Shown here piece after piece: positions 17,901 to 25,774 of a stretch of DNA of 64,000 nucleotides; positions within the stretch are counted from its first letter, which is position 1; the number at the start of each line of letters is the position of its first letter. Below the pieces are notes generated by a model that saw only the letters and a list, made by a program, of their open reading frames with translations, had not been told where the DNA came from and ran no database searches. The DNA is from Caldovatus sediminis (GTDB lineage: Bacteria; Pseudomonadota; Alphaproteobacteria; Acetobacterales; Acetobacteraceae). The stretch spans positions 292,313-356,312 of the forward strand of contig NZ_BMKS01000005.1 in the NCBI RefSeq assembly GCF_014644455.1, given 5' to 3'. The translations under genes were made by a program, and so were the position numbers.

Positions 17901-18257
17901 ATGTCCCTCCTGCTGCGCCTGACCTCCGCACTCTCCGGGCGGCGGGTCGGCACCGACCGCTTCGGCAACGCCTACTACGAGTCGCGCCGGCTCCATCCCA
18001 CCGACCGCCTGCCGCGCCGCTGGGTGGTCTATGCCGGCCGCCCGGAGGCCTCGGCGGTGCCGCCCGAGTGGTGGGGCTGGCTGCACCACACGACCGACGC
18101 GCCGCTGCCCGAGACGCCGCTCTATCCCTGGCAGAAGGACCACCGGCCGAACCTGACCGGAACGCCGCAGGCCTACCGCCCCTCGGGCCACGACTATGTC
18201 GGCGGCCGCCGCCGGCCGACGAGCGGGGACTACGAGGCCTGGACGCCGGGCCAATGA
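17901..18257 (+). CDS. NADH:ubiquinone oxidoreductase subunit NDUFA12 family
   Basis: 118 residues with the complex I accessory subunit B17.2/NDUFA12 pattern: VGTDRFGNAYYE, RRWVVYAGRPEASAVPPEW, WGWLHHTTDAPLP, WQKDHRPNLTGT. In alphaproteobacteria this supernumerary subunit sits at the peripheral arm of complex I and usually maps apart from the nuo operon, next to mlaD and DUF2155 genes, as here. ATG 17901 is chosen over an upstream in-frame ATG because the domain begins immediately after it. Confidence 0.92.
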   Translation: MSLLLRLTSALSGRRVGTDRFGNAYYESRRLHPTDRLPRRWVVYAGRPEASAVPPEWWGWLHHTTDAPLPETPLYPWQKDHRPNLTGTPQAYRPSGHDYVGGRRRPTSGDYEAWTPGQ

Positions 18258-18267
18258 GGCGCCGGCG

Positions 18268-18801
18268 GTGAGGAGGCGCAACCTCGCGGAGGTCGCGGCC
18301 GGCGCGGTCGTGCTGGCGGTGGCGGCGGCCTTCCTCGCCTATGCCGTGCTGCACTCCGGGCGTGCCGGCCCGGTCTTCGGCGGCGAGACGCAGACCCTGC
18401 GCGCGCGCTTCGACCGGATCGACGGCGTCGCCCCGGGGACCGACGTGCGCATCGCCGGCGTCAGGATCGGCAGCGTGGCGGACGCCCGGATCGATCCGCA
18501 GACCTTCCTTGCCGTGCTGACGCTGCGGATCGACGCGTCGCTGCGCCTGCCGGACGACACCTCGGCGGAGATCACCACCGAGGGGCTGTTCGGAGGCCGC
18601 TACGTCGCGCTGGTGCCGGGCGGATCGGAGCGGATCCTCCGCGACGGCGAGGAGATCACGATCACCCAGTCGGCGGTGAACCTGGAATCCCTGCTCGGCC
18701 GCTTCATCTTCTCGGCGACGGAGATGAGCCAGGGCAACCGACAGCAGCCGCAGCAGCCGCAGGAGGGGGGTGGCGCGCCGGCGCCGACGCCTTCGCGATG
18801 A
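18268..18801 (+). CDS. mlaD: Outer-membrane lipid asymmetry protein MlaD
   Basis: 177 residues: a short basic start, one membrane-spanning helix (about 6-28) and an MCE domain (about 45-125) with ARFDRIDGVAPGTDVRIAGVRIG and EGLFGGRYVALVPGG. MlaD is the periplasmic, inner-membrane-anchored lipid-binding subunit of the Mla ABC system that moves phospholipids between membranes. The C-terminus is Q/P-rich. Start is GTG 18268 with GAGG at 8 bp; the ATG overlapping the NDUFA12 stop is out of frame. mlaE and mlaF are not in the window. Confidence 0.9.
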   Translation: MRRRNLAEVAAGAVVLAVAAAFLAYAVLHSGRAGPVFGGETQTLRARFDRIDGVAPGTDVRIAGVRIGSVADARIDPQTFLAVLTLRIDASLRLPDDTSAEITTEGLFGGRYVALVPGGSERILRDGEEITITQSAVNLESLLGRFIFSATEMSQGNRQQPQQPQEGGGAPAPTPSR

Positions 18802-19040
18802 GCCGCGACGCCCTGCGTCCTCCCGCCGAGTGGCCCGGCGCCGACGGCGCGCCGATCGCCTGCCGCGAGAAGCTCAAGGTGCTCGAGGAGAACCACCGCG
18901 AGGCGGCGCAGGTGCTGCGCGACGCCTTCGAGGACGCGGTGCTGATGGGCGTGGACGAGGCGGCGATGCGGCGCATCCTGACCGACCTCGTCGCCGCCCT
19001 GCCCAGCCCGAAGCGGCCCGGCCCGGACCGGCGCGGCTGA
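18798..19040 (+). CDS. Conserved small protein between mlaD and DUF2155 gene
   Basis: 80 residues, acidic and predicted mostly helical (CREKLKVLEENHREAAQVLRD then EDAVLMGVDEAAMRRILTDL), with no signal peptide or membrane helix. Its ATG overlaps the mlaD stop (ATGA) and its stop abuts the DUF2155 start, so it is translated with them. I do not recognise a family. Confidence 0.75.
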   Translation: MSRDALRPPAEWPGADGAPIACREKLKVLEENHREAAQVLRDAFEDAVLMGVDEAAMRRILTDLVAALPSPKRPGPDRRG

Positions 19041-19463
19041 ATGCGGCGCGGCGGCGGCAGGCGGGGAACGTCCCCGGTGGCGCGCGGGCGCGGCGCGCTC
19101 CGCATCACGGCGGCCGCGACGCTCGCCCTGGCGGCGGCGCGGGGGGATGCGGCGGCGCAGGACTGGGTGCCCCGCGCCACCGCGCAGCTCCAGGCGCTCG
19201 ACAAGGTGACGGCGCGCGTCTCGGTGTTCGAGGCGCGGGTCGGCGAGCCGGCGCGCTTCGACACCCTCACCATCGTCGTCCGCGCCTGCCACGCGCGGCC
19301 GCCGGAGGAGGTGCCGGACGCCGCCGCCTGGATGGAGATCGCCGACAGCCGCGCGCCCGCGGGCAGCCCGCCCGCCTTCCGCGGCTGGATGTTCGCCAAC
19401 GCCCCGGGCGTGCACATGCTGGAGCACCCCGTGTACGACATCCGCGTCCTGGCCTGCCGGTAG
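19041..19463 (+). CDS. DUF2155 family exported protein
   Basis: 140 residues. After a basic leader and signal-like hydrophobic stretch (to about residue 38, ending AAAQ) comes the DUF2155 domain: ATAQLQALDKVTARVSVFEA, FDTLTIVVRACHARPPEE, GWMFANAPGVHMLEHPVYDIRVLAC. Family members are periplasmic proteins found in this gene neighbourhood throughout alphaproteobacteria; their function is unknown. The start directly follows the previous stop codon. Two cysteines in the mature part may form a disulfide. Confidence 0.88.
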   Translation: MRRGGGRRGTSPVARGRGALRITAAATLALAAARGDAAAQDWVPRATAQLQALDKVTARVSVFEARVGEPARFDTLTIVVRACHARPPEEVPDAAAWMEIADSRAPAGSPPAFRGWMFANAPGVHMLEHPVYDIRVLACR

Positions 19464-19897
19464 GCCGCGGGTGCAGCGGCGGCGCACGGTCCGCACCGCG
19501 CAGGGGACGACATGGCGTGACAGGGATGATCCGGCCCTGCCGCATCGCGGCCTCCCCCGGCGGCCGGCCCGCCCGGCCGGGCGGCCCGATCGGGGGCCGG
19601 CCGGCCGCGGACCAGCCGGCGGAGGATTCCGGCTTCGCGCCGTTCTCGCCCCGGTGGAGGCGATCCTGGCGGGGCCGGTGCGCGGCCGGGCGCGCGCTCC
19701 GCGATCGCCGCGGCTGGAGGGTCGGAGCTGCCGCCGCGTGCGGGCGTTCGGCGGGAGCGGGGCATCCGCTCGATGACCCCGACCGTTCCGGGCGGGGGCA
19801 TGCCGCCCTTCCCGGAGGAAACGAAGGCGCCGCGCCCGTCCCCGGGGCGAGGCGGGTCCTCGATGTGCCCGGCGGCGCGGGCGCGCGCGGGGCGTCC
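19464..19897 (+). other. Intergenic region with a strong GC hairpin, 434 bp
   Basis: It lies between convergent DUF2155 and phosphatidyltransferase genes. Around 19558-19605 are interleaved copies of GGCCGG/CCGGCC that can fold into a long GC stem and could stop transcription from either side, although no T-run follows. I see no protein-like frame; the open frames are arginine-rich artefacts. Confidence 0.5.
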
Positions 19898-20506
19898 TCA
19901 AGAGCGGCGCTGTCCGGCGCGCTCCTCGGTCCGCCGCCCGGCCCGCAGGGCGAGCCAGACGGAGGCCAGCGGCGTGATCACCGCGGCGGCCACGAGCATC
20001 GGGGCCGCGGCCCCGGTCCAGACGAACACCGGCACCAGGACCAGCGCGTCGTCCGGGTCGACAACGACGCCGGGCCGGAGCTGGTATCCGCGCGCCTCGG
20101 CGAGCCGGAGCCCGTGGATCTCCCAGAACATCACCCCGACCCCCGCGCCGGCGACCGCGCCGAGCAGCGGGCCGAGCGCGCCGAGCGTGTCCCAGAGCCC
20201 GATGCCGATCCCGAACAGCGCGAGCATGTTGCACAGGCAGTCGCCGACGATGTCGTACCAGTGCCCGAAGCGACTCGACCGGCCGGTCTGCCGCGCGAGC
20301 TCGCCGTCGGCCCGGTCGAGCAGCATGGACAGCACGAAGACGGCGCCGCCGATCGCCGGCCAGGGGCCGCCGGCGGCGAAGGCCGCCGCCGCCGCGAGGC
20401 CCGTGGCGACGCGCAGCGTGGTGAGGTGGTTCGGCGTGACGCGGGTGCGGGCGATGCGCCGAACCGCGGGCCGGACGATGCGATGGATGACGGTGTCCGT
20501 GCTCAC
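19898..20506 (-). CDS. CDP-alcohol phosphatidyltransferase family protein
   Basis: 202 residues of multi-helix membrane protein. The complete CDP-AP signature D-x2-DG-x2-AR-x8-G-x3-D-x3-D is present in LDRADGELARQ followed by the GHWYDIVGD segment. It should transfer a phospho-alcohol group from a CDP-activated donor at the inner membrane. The sequence does not match PgsA or PssA closely enough to name the product, and such stand-alone enzymes in hopanoid producers make varied lipids. Start is GTG 20506. It is divergent from hpnN, 177 bp away. Confidence 0.85.
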   Translation of the reverse strand: MSTDTVIHRIVRPAVRRIARTRVTPNHLTTLRVATGLAAAAAFAAGGPWPAIGGAVFVLSMLLDRADGELARQTGRSSRFGHWYDIVGDCLCNMLALFGIGIGLWDTLGALGPLLGAVAGAGVGVMFWEIHGLRLAEARGYQLRPGVVVDPDDALVLVPVFVWTGAAAPMLVAAAVITPLASVWLALRAGRRTEERAGQRRS

Positions 20507-20683
20507 CTGTGCTGCCTGCGCGCCCCCCCTCGGCGTGGCGGTGTCCGCCCGGCGCGCCGGCGCCCGGGGCCGCTGCCGGTCGGCGCGTGATTAGAACGGC
20601 GGTGGCCGCATGAGCAATTCGCCCCGGCGCTGCCCCGCCCGGCCGCCCGCTGGCACCCCGTTCCGCGCGTCCCGGGTCGCGGC

Positions 20684-23284
20684 GTGAGCGCCGGGATGCC
20701 CCTCGCCGGCCGGATCGTCGCGGCGAGCTGCCGCCGGCCGTGGCGCGCGCTGCTGCTCGGCCTGCTCCTCGGGGCGGCGGCGCTGCTCCACATCGGGCGC
20801 GACTTCGCCATCACCACCGACACGGCGGAGCTGCTCTCCCCCGACCTCGAGTGGCGGCGGCAGCGGGCCGCGTTCAACGCGGCCTTCCCCCGGCAGGCCG
20901 ACACCATCGTCGCGGTGATCGACGCCGCGACGCCGGAACTGGCCGACGAGGCGGCCTCCGCGCTGGCGGCCCGGCTGCGGCAGGACGCGCGCCACGTCCG
21001 CTCCGTGCGGCTGCCGGAGGGCGGCCCCTTCTTCGAGCGCAACGGCCTGCTCCTGCTGCCGCTCGACGAGGTGCAGGCGGCGACCGAGCGGCTCATCGCG
21101 GCCCAGCCCGTCCTCGGGACGCTGGCGGCCGACCCCAGCCTCCGCGGCGTCATGACGAGCCTCTCGACCGCGCTCGAGGGCGTCCGCGGCGGCGAGGCGG
21201 CGCTGCGCGACCTCGAGCGCGCCATGACGGCCCTCGCGGAGGCCTTCGAGGCGGCGGCCGAGGGCCGGCCCGCCTTCTTCTCCTGGCGCCGGCTGATCGC
21301 CGACGCGCCGGCGGAGGCCGGTGACGCGCGCCGCATCCTGATCGTCCAGCCGGTGCTGGACTACGGGGCGCTCGCGCCGGGCGCGGCGGCGAGCGGGGCA
21401 ATCCGCGCCGCGGCGCGGGAGCTGGGCCTCGGGCCTGCGCACGGCGTCCGCCTGCGCCTGACCGGCCCGGTGCCGCTGGCGGACGAGGAGTTCGCGACGC
21501 TCGTGGACGACGCGGCACTCACCATGGGGGCCATGGTCGCGTCGCTGCTGGTCGTGCTGTGGCTGGCGGTGCGCTCGCTGCGCTATCTCGCGGCGATCCT
21601 GCTCACGACGGCGCTCGGCCTGGTCGTCACCACGGGGGTGGGCCTGTTCGCCGTGGGCCGCCTCAACCTGATCTCGGTGGCCTTCATCCCGCTGTTCGTC
21701 GGGCTGGGCGTGGACTTCGGGATCCAGCTCGGCGTCCGCTGCCGCGCCGAGCGGCGGGCGCTGCCCCGGATCGAGGACGCGCTGGTGGCGAGCGGCATCG
21801 GGCTCGGCCGGCCGCTGACCCTGGCCGCGCTGGCGATCGCCGCGGGGTTCTTCGCCTTCCTGCCGACCCGCTTCACCGGCGTGTCGGAGCTCGGCGCGAT
21901 CGCGGGCCTCGGCATGCTGATCGCGCTGGCGATGAGCCTGACGGTCCTGCCGGCGCTGCTGACGCTGCTCGATCCGCCGCCGGGCCGGCCGCTCGAGGGC
22001 GGCGGCCTCGCCCTGGCGGCGCCGGTCGTGGGGTGGCTGTGCCGGCACCGCCGGGCGGTGCTGCGGGCCGGGGCTGCCCTCGCGGCGGCCTCGATCGCGC
22101 TGCTGCCGATGCTGCGCTTCGACTCCGACCCGCTGAACCTGCGCAACCCGGAGGCGGAGTCGATGGCGACGCTCGCCGACCTGATGGCGGACCCCGATCG
22201 GACCCCGCACACCATCGACGTGCTAGCCCCCTCGCTCGCCGCGGCCGATGCCCTGGCCGGGCGCCTGGCGGCCCTGCCGGAGGTGTCGCGCGCGGTCACG
22301 CTGAGCAGCTTCATCCCCGCGCGGCAGGAGGAGAAGCTCGCCCTCATCGAGGACGCCGCCGCGCTGCTCGCCCTCACCCTCGACCCGGTCGAGGTCCGCG
22401 CGCCGCCCTCCGACGCCGAGGCGGCGGAGGCGCTCGCGCGGACCGCGGCGGAGCTGCGGCGCACGGCGGCCGCGGCGGACGCGCCGGGCGCCGCAGCGCG
22501 CGCGGCCCGCCGCCTCGCGGACGCGCTCGATCGTTTGGCGGAGGGCGCGCCGGAGCGGCGCCAGCGGGCGGCGCACGCGGTGCGCGACCCGCTCATGACG
22601 CTCCTGCGGCAGACGCGCACGGCGCTGGAGGCGGCGCCCGTCACCCGGGAGAGCCTGCCGCCCGAGCTGGTCGCGGACTGGGTCGCGGAGGACGGCCGCG
22701 CCCGGGTGCAGGTCTTCCCCCGCGAGGCGGGCGGCGGCGACGCCGCGCTGCGGCGCTTCGCCGCCGCCGTGCAGGCGGTCGCGCCCGCGGCGACCGGCAC
22801 CCCGATCCTGACGCGCGAGGCCGGCGACACCGTCGTGCTCGCCTTCTTGCAGGCGGCGGCGCTGTCCGCCCTGGCGATCGCGGCCCTGTTGTGGGGGGCG
22901 CTCCGGCGCGGCCGCGACGTGGCGCTGGCGATGCTGCCGGTGCTGCTGGCCGGCCTGCTCACCCTCGCCACCTGCGTCGTCATCGGCCAGCCGCTGAACT
23001 TCGCTAACGTCATCGCGCTGCCGCTGCTGATCGGCATCGGGGTGGCGTTCAGCATCTACTTCGTGCTGGCCTGGCGCGCCGGGGAGACGGACCTGGTGCA
23101 GACCAGCCTGATGCGCGCGGTCGTGTTCAGCGCGCTGACGACCGCCACCGCCTTCGGGGCCCTCTGGCTGTCGAGCCATCCCGGCACGGCGAGCATGGGC
23201 AGACTGCTGATGATCGCCCTCGGCTGGGAGCTGGCGATCACGATCCTGTTCCGGCCGGTGCTGCTGGCGCGGCCGCGGGCGTGA
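20684..23284 (+). CDS. hpnN: Hopanoid-associated RND transporter HpnN (MMPL family)
   Basis: 866 residues with the 12-helix RND/MMPL plan: helix 1 (about 18-38), a first periplasmic domain, five helices (about 285-440), helix 7 (about 460), a second periplasmic domain and a terminal helix bundle. Features fitting HpnN are DFAITTDTAELLSPDLEWR and PLFVGLGVDFGIQLGVR. HpnN shuttles hopanoids to the outer membrane. No other hpn gene is in the window, which is less usual. Start is GTG 20684 or ATG 20696. Confidence 0.85.
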   Translation: MSAGMPLAGRIVAASCRRPWRALLLGLLLGAAALLHIGRDFAITTDTAELLSPDLEWRRQRAAFNAAFPRQADTIVAVIDAATPELADEAASALAARLRQDARHVRSVRLPEGGPFFERNGLLLLPLDEVQAATERLIAAQPVLGTLAADPSLRGVMTSLSTALEGVRGGEAALRDLERAMTALAEAFEAAAEGRPAFFSWRRLIADAPAEAGDARRILIVQPVLDYGALAPGAAASGAIRAAARELGLGPAHGVRLRLTGPVPLADEEFATLVDDAALTMGAMVASLLVVLWLAVRSLRYLAAILLTTALGLVVTTGVGLFAVGRLNLISVAFIPLFVGLGVDFGIQLGVRCRAERRALPRIEDALVASGIGLGRPLTLAALAIAAGFFAFLPTRFTGVSELGAIAGLGMLIALAMSLTVLPALLTLLDPPPGRPLEGGGLALAAPVVGWLCRHRRAVLRAGAALAAASIALLPMLRFDSDPLNLRNPEAESMATLADLMADPDRTPHTIDVLAPSLAAADALAGRLAALPEVSRAVTLSSFIPARQEEKLALIEDAAALLALTLDPVEVRAPPSDAEAAEALARTAAELRRTAAAADAPGAAARAARRLADALDRLAEGAPERRQRAAHAVRDPLMTLLRQTRTALEAAPVTRESLPPELVADWVAEDGRARVQVFPREAGGGDAALRRFAAAVQAVAPAATGTPILTREAGDTVVLAFLQAAALSALAIAALLWGALRRGRDVALAMLPVLLAGLLTLATCVVIGQPLNFANVIALPLLIGIGVAFSIYFVLAWRAGETDLVQTSLMRAVVFSALTTATAFGALWLSSHPGTASMGRLLMIALGWELAITILFRPVLLARPRA

Positions 23285-23305
23285 GGCCGCCCCCCGGGCG
23301 CTGTG

Positions 23306-23785
23306 TCACCGGCCGGCGGCGGAGCCGCCGCTCGCGATGAACCGTTCGAAGGCGGCGAGCGTCTCCTCGCTCACGTGGTGCTCGATCCCCTCGGCGTCCG
23401 CCTCCGCCGCCTCCGGCGGGACGCCGATCGCGCGCAGGAAGGCGACCACGGTCTGGTGCCGCACCCGGACCCGCCGCGCCAGGGCGTGGCCGGCCTCGGT
23501 CAGGAACACGCCGCGATAGGGCTTGGCGTGGGCGAGGCCGTCCCGCTTCAGCCGGGCGATGGTCTTGATCGCCGTCGCGTGGGTCACGCCGAGGCGGCGC
23601 GCGATGTCGGTCGGCCGCGCCTCGCCCTCCCGCTCGAGCAGGTCGGCGATGATCTCGACGTAGTCCTCGGTCAGCGCGCTGGCGCGCGCCGAGCGCGCCG
23701 AGGCGTGGCGGGCCGCCTCGTCCGGCCGTCCCTCGGCCGCTTCGGCCGGTGCGGGGTCGGGGAAACTCAGGGCCTGCGGGTTCAT
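23306..23785 (-). CDS. mntR: Manganese-responsive regulator MntR (DtxR family)
   Basis: 159 residues from ATG 23785. The winged helix spans about residues 35-100 (EDYVEIIADLLEREGEARP, DIARRLGVTHATAIKTIARL) and the metal-binding/dimerisation domain follows. The metal site reads EGIEHHVSEE, with Glu three residues before the conserved E-H, as in Mn-type MntR rather than Cys as in Fe-type DtxR. It lacks the SH3-like third domain. It is divergent from the metal ABC operon, the usual place for its repressor. An in-frame ATG at 23839 is possible but lacks a better RBS. Confidence 0.88.
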   Translation of the reverse strand: MNPQALSFPDPAPAEAAEGRPDEAARHASARSARASALTEDYVEIIADLLEREGEARPTDIARRLGVTHATAIKTIARLKRDGLAHAKPYRGVFLTEAGHALARRVRVRHQTVVAFLRAIGVPPEAAEADAEGIEHHVSEETLAAFERFIASGGSAAGR

Positions 23786-23825
23786 GGCGTGAGGATAATG
23801 CGTTCGGGCCTCCGGGCCAATCTGT

Positions 23826-23835
23826 AGCCTATGCT
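23826..23835. promoter_or_regulatory. Possible MntR operator between mntR and the metal ABC operon
   Basis: AGCCTATGCT is an 8-of-10 palindrome (AGC...GCT arms, central TA) in the 130-bp divergent region. Its arms resemble the AGC/GCT arms of proteobacterial MntR boxes. To its right on the plus strand TTGTGC and TTAACT are spaced 16 bp apart near 23850-23877 and may be the operon promoter. Both are eyeballed. Confidence 0.35.
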
Positions 23836-23915
23836 TCATACTCGGGCTTGTGCGCGAGAATGCAGCCCATTAACTAGAACGGCGCCCGTGGCACATCCGT
23901 TCTCCGAGCGGACCG

Positions 23916-24947
23916 ATGACGAGACCGATGCCCTGCCCCTCCGTCCCGGATCCCCGCCTTGGCCGCCGTGCGCTCGCCAGGCGCGCCGTCGGACTGCTCG
24001 CCGCCGGCGGTGGCCTCGCCGCCGCGGGCGCGTCGGCGCAGCCGTCGCGGCAGCGGCGCGGCCCCCTCGGCGTGCTGACGACGACCGCGATGATCGGCGA
24101 CGTGGCGAGGGAGATCGGCGGCGAGCGGATCCGCCTCGAGGTGCTGATGGGGCCCGGCGTGGACCCGCACCTCTACCGGGCGACCCGCGAGGACATGGCG
24201 CGGATGCTGCGTGCCGACCTGGTCTTCTACAACGGCCTCGGCCTCGAGGGGAAAATGGCCGACGCCTTCGTCCGCATCGCGCGCAGCGGCAAGCCGGTCT
24301 ATGCCGTCACCGAGCTGCTGCCCGAGGATCAGCTTCTCGAGCCCGAGGGGCTCGGCGGCGCCTACGACCCGCATGTCTGGATGGACCCGCGCGCCTGGTC
24401 GCGCGCCGCGGAGCTGATCGCCGACCGCCTCGCCCACCACGACCCGGCCGGCGCGGCGGACTACCGCCGCGGCCTCGCCGCGCTGCAGGAGCGCATGCGC
24501 ACGCTCGACGCCTATGCCGAGCGCGCCGTCGCGACCATCCCGGAGGCCCAGCGCGTGCTGGTCACCGCGCACGACGCCTTCGGCTACTTCGGCCGCCGCT
24601 ACGGCATCGAGGTGCTCGGCATCCAGGGCCTGTCCACCGAGTCCGAGGCGGGGGTGCGCCGCATCCAGGAGCTCGTCGCGCTGCTCGTCGAGCGCCGCGT
24701 CCCGGCGGTCTTCGTCGAGACCTCGGTTTCGGACCGCAACGTGCGCGCCCTCGTCGAGGGGGCGGCGGCGCGCGGCCACCGCGTCGTCGTCGGCGGCGAG
24801 CTGTTCTCCGACGCGATGGGCGAGCCCGGCACCTACGAGGGCACCTACATCGGCATGATCGACCACAACGTCACGACGATCGTGCGCGCCCTCGGCGGCG
24901 AGGCGCCGGAGCGCGGCTTCCAGGGCCGGCTGCGCGCACGGTCATGA
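23916..24947 (+). CDS. Mn/Zn/Fe ABC transporter substrate-binding protein (cluster A-I)
   Basis: 343 residues with a twin-arginine-like, basic N-terminus (RRALARRAVGLLAAGG) followed by a hydrophobic stretch and ASAQ. The metal ligands of the TroA/SitA/MntC family are all visible: His in VDPHLYRA, His in YDPHVWMDP, Glu in VFVETSVSD and Asp in GMIDHNV. It captures a divalent metal in the periplasm for the ABC importer encoded next. The Glu/Asp-containing site and the adjacent mntR favour manganese over zinc. No lipobox cysteine is seen, so it is probably soluble. Confidence 0.9.
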   Translation: MTRPMPCPSVPDPRLGRRALARRAVGLLAAGGGLAAAGASAQPSRQRRGPLGVLTTTAMIGDVAREIGGERIRLEVLMGPGVDPHLYRATREDMARMLRADLVFYNGLGLEGKMADAFVRIARSGKPVYAVTELLPEDQLLEPEGLGGAYDPHVWMDPRAWSRAAELIADRLAHHDPAGAADYRRGLAALQERMRTLDAYAERAVATIPEAQRVLVTAHDAFGYFGRRYGIEVLGIQGLSTESEAGVRRIQELVALLVERRVPAVFVETSVSDRNVRALVEGAAARGHRVVVGGELFSDAMGEPGTYEGTYIGMIDHNVTTIVRALGGEAPERGFQGRLRARS

Positions 24948-25774
24948 ACGACGCCGCGCCCGCCGCGATGCGCTCCCCGCCGGGGCCGCCGCAGGTCCCC
25001 GCGCTGGCGGTGCGGCACCTCTCGGTCGCCTACCACGAGCAGCCGGTGCTTTGGGACGTGTCCTGGGAGTCGCCGTCCTCGGGCCTCGCCGCGATCGTCG
25101 GGCCGAACGGCGCCGGCAAGTCCACGCTGCTCAAGGCCGTGCTCGGCCTGGTGCCGCGCCTGTCCGGCGAGGTGCGAGTCTTCGGCCGGCCGATCGCCGA
25201 GGCCCGGCGCCGCGTCGGCTACCTGCCGCAGCGCGCGAGCGTGGACTGGGACTTCCCGGCCACCGCGCTGCAGGTCGCGGCCATGGGGCGCTACCCGAGG
25301 GTCGGCTGGTTCCGCCCGCTGCCGCGCGCGGAGCGGGAGCGCGCCCGCGCCGCGCTCGCCGAGGTCGGCATGGCCGACTTCGCCGACCGCCAGATCGGCC
25401 AGCTCTCGGGCGGCCAGCAGCAGCGCGTCTTCCTCGCCCGCGCGCTGGCGCTCGAGGCCGACCTCTACCTGATGGACGAGCCCTTCGCCGGCGTGGACGC
25501 CGCGACCGAGCGCGCCATCGTCGAGGTGCTGCAGCGCCTGGCGGCGGAGGGGCGGATGGTGATCGCCGTCCACCACGACCTCGCCACCGCGCCGCAGTAT
25601 TTCGGGCACGTCCTGCTGCTGAACGTGCGCGCCATCGCCGCCGGCCCGATGGCGACGACCTTCACGCCGGAGAACCTCGCGCGCACCTATGGCGGCCGGC
25701 TGTCGCTGCTGGAGCAGGCGGTGGCGGCGGCGCGGGCCGGCGGGGCGCGCGTCGCGGGACCCGCGGGCCCATGA
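24944..25774 (+). CDS. Metal ABC transporter ATP-binding protein
   Basis: 276 residues. It has Walker [11 protein letters not shown]-loop [12 protein letters not shown] (a Mn/Zn-ABC signature), ABC signature LSGGQQQR, Walker [11 protein letters not shown] and the switch His in AVHHDL. It powers the two permeases encoded downstream. The ATG overlaps the binding-protein stop by 4 bp and its own stop overlaps the next start by 4 bp. Confidence 0.93.
   Translation: MNDAAPAAMRSPPGPPQVPALAVRHLSVAYHEQPVLWDVSWESPSSGLAAIVGPNGAGKSTLLKAVLGLVPRLSGEVRVFGRPIAEARRRVGYLPQRASVDWDFPATALQVAAMGRYPRVGWFRPLPRAERERARAALAEVGMADFADRQIGQLSGGQQQRVFLARALALEADLYLMDEPFAGVDAATERAIVEVLQRLAAEGRMVIAVHHDLATAPQYFGHVLLLNVRAIAAGPMATTFTPENLARTYGGRLSLLEQAVAAARAGGARVAGPAGP

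Noticed and set aside
23785-23839. Longer mntR starting at ATG 23839
   Set aside because: The extra 18 residues are not family-like and would cover the putative operator; ATG 23785 preferred, though neither has a strong RBS.
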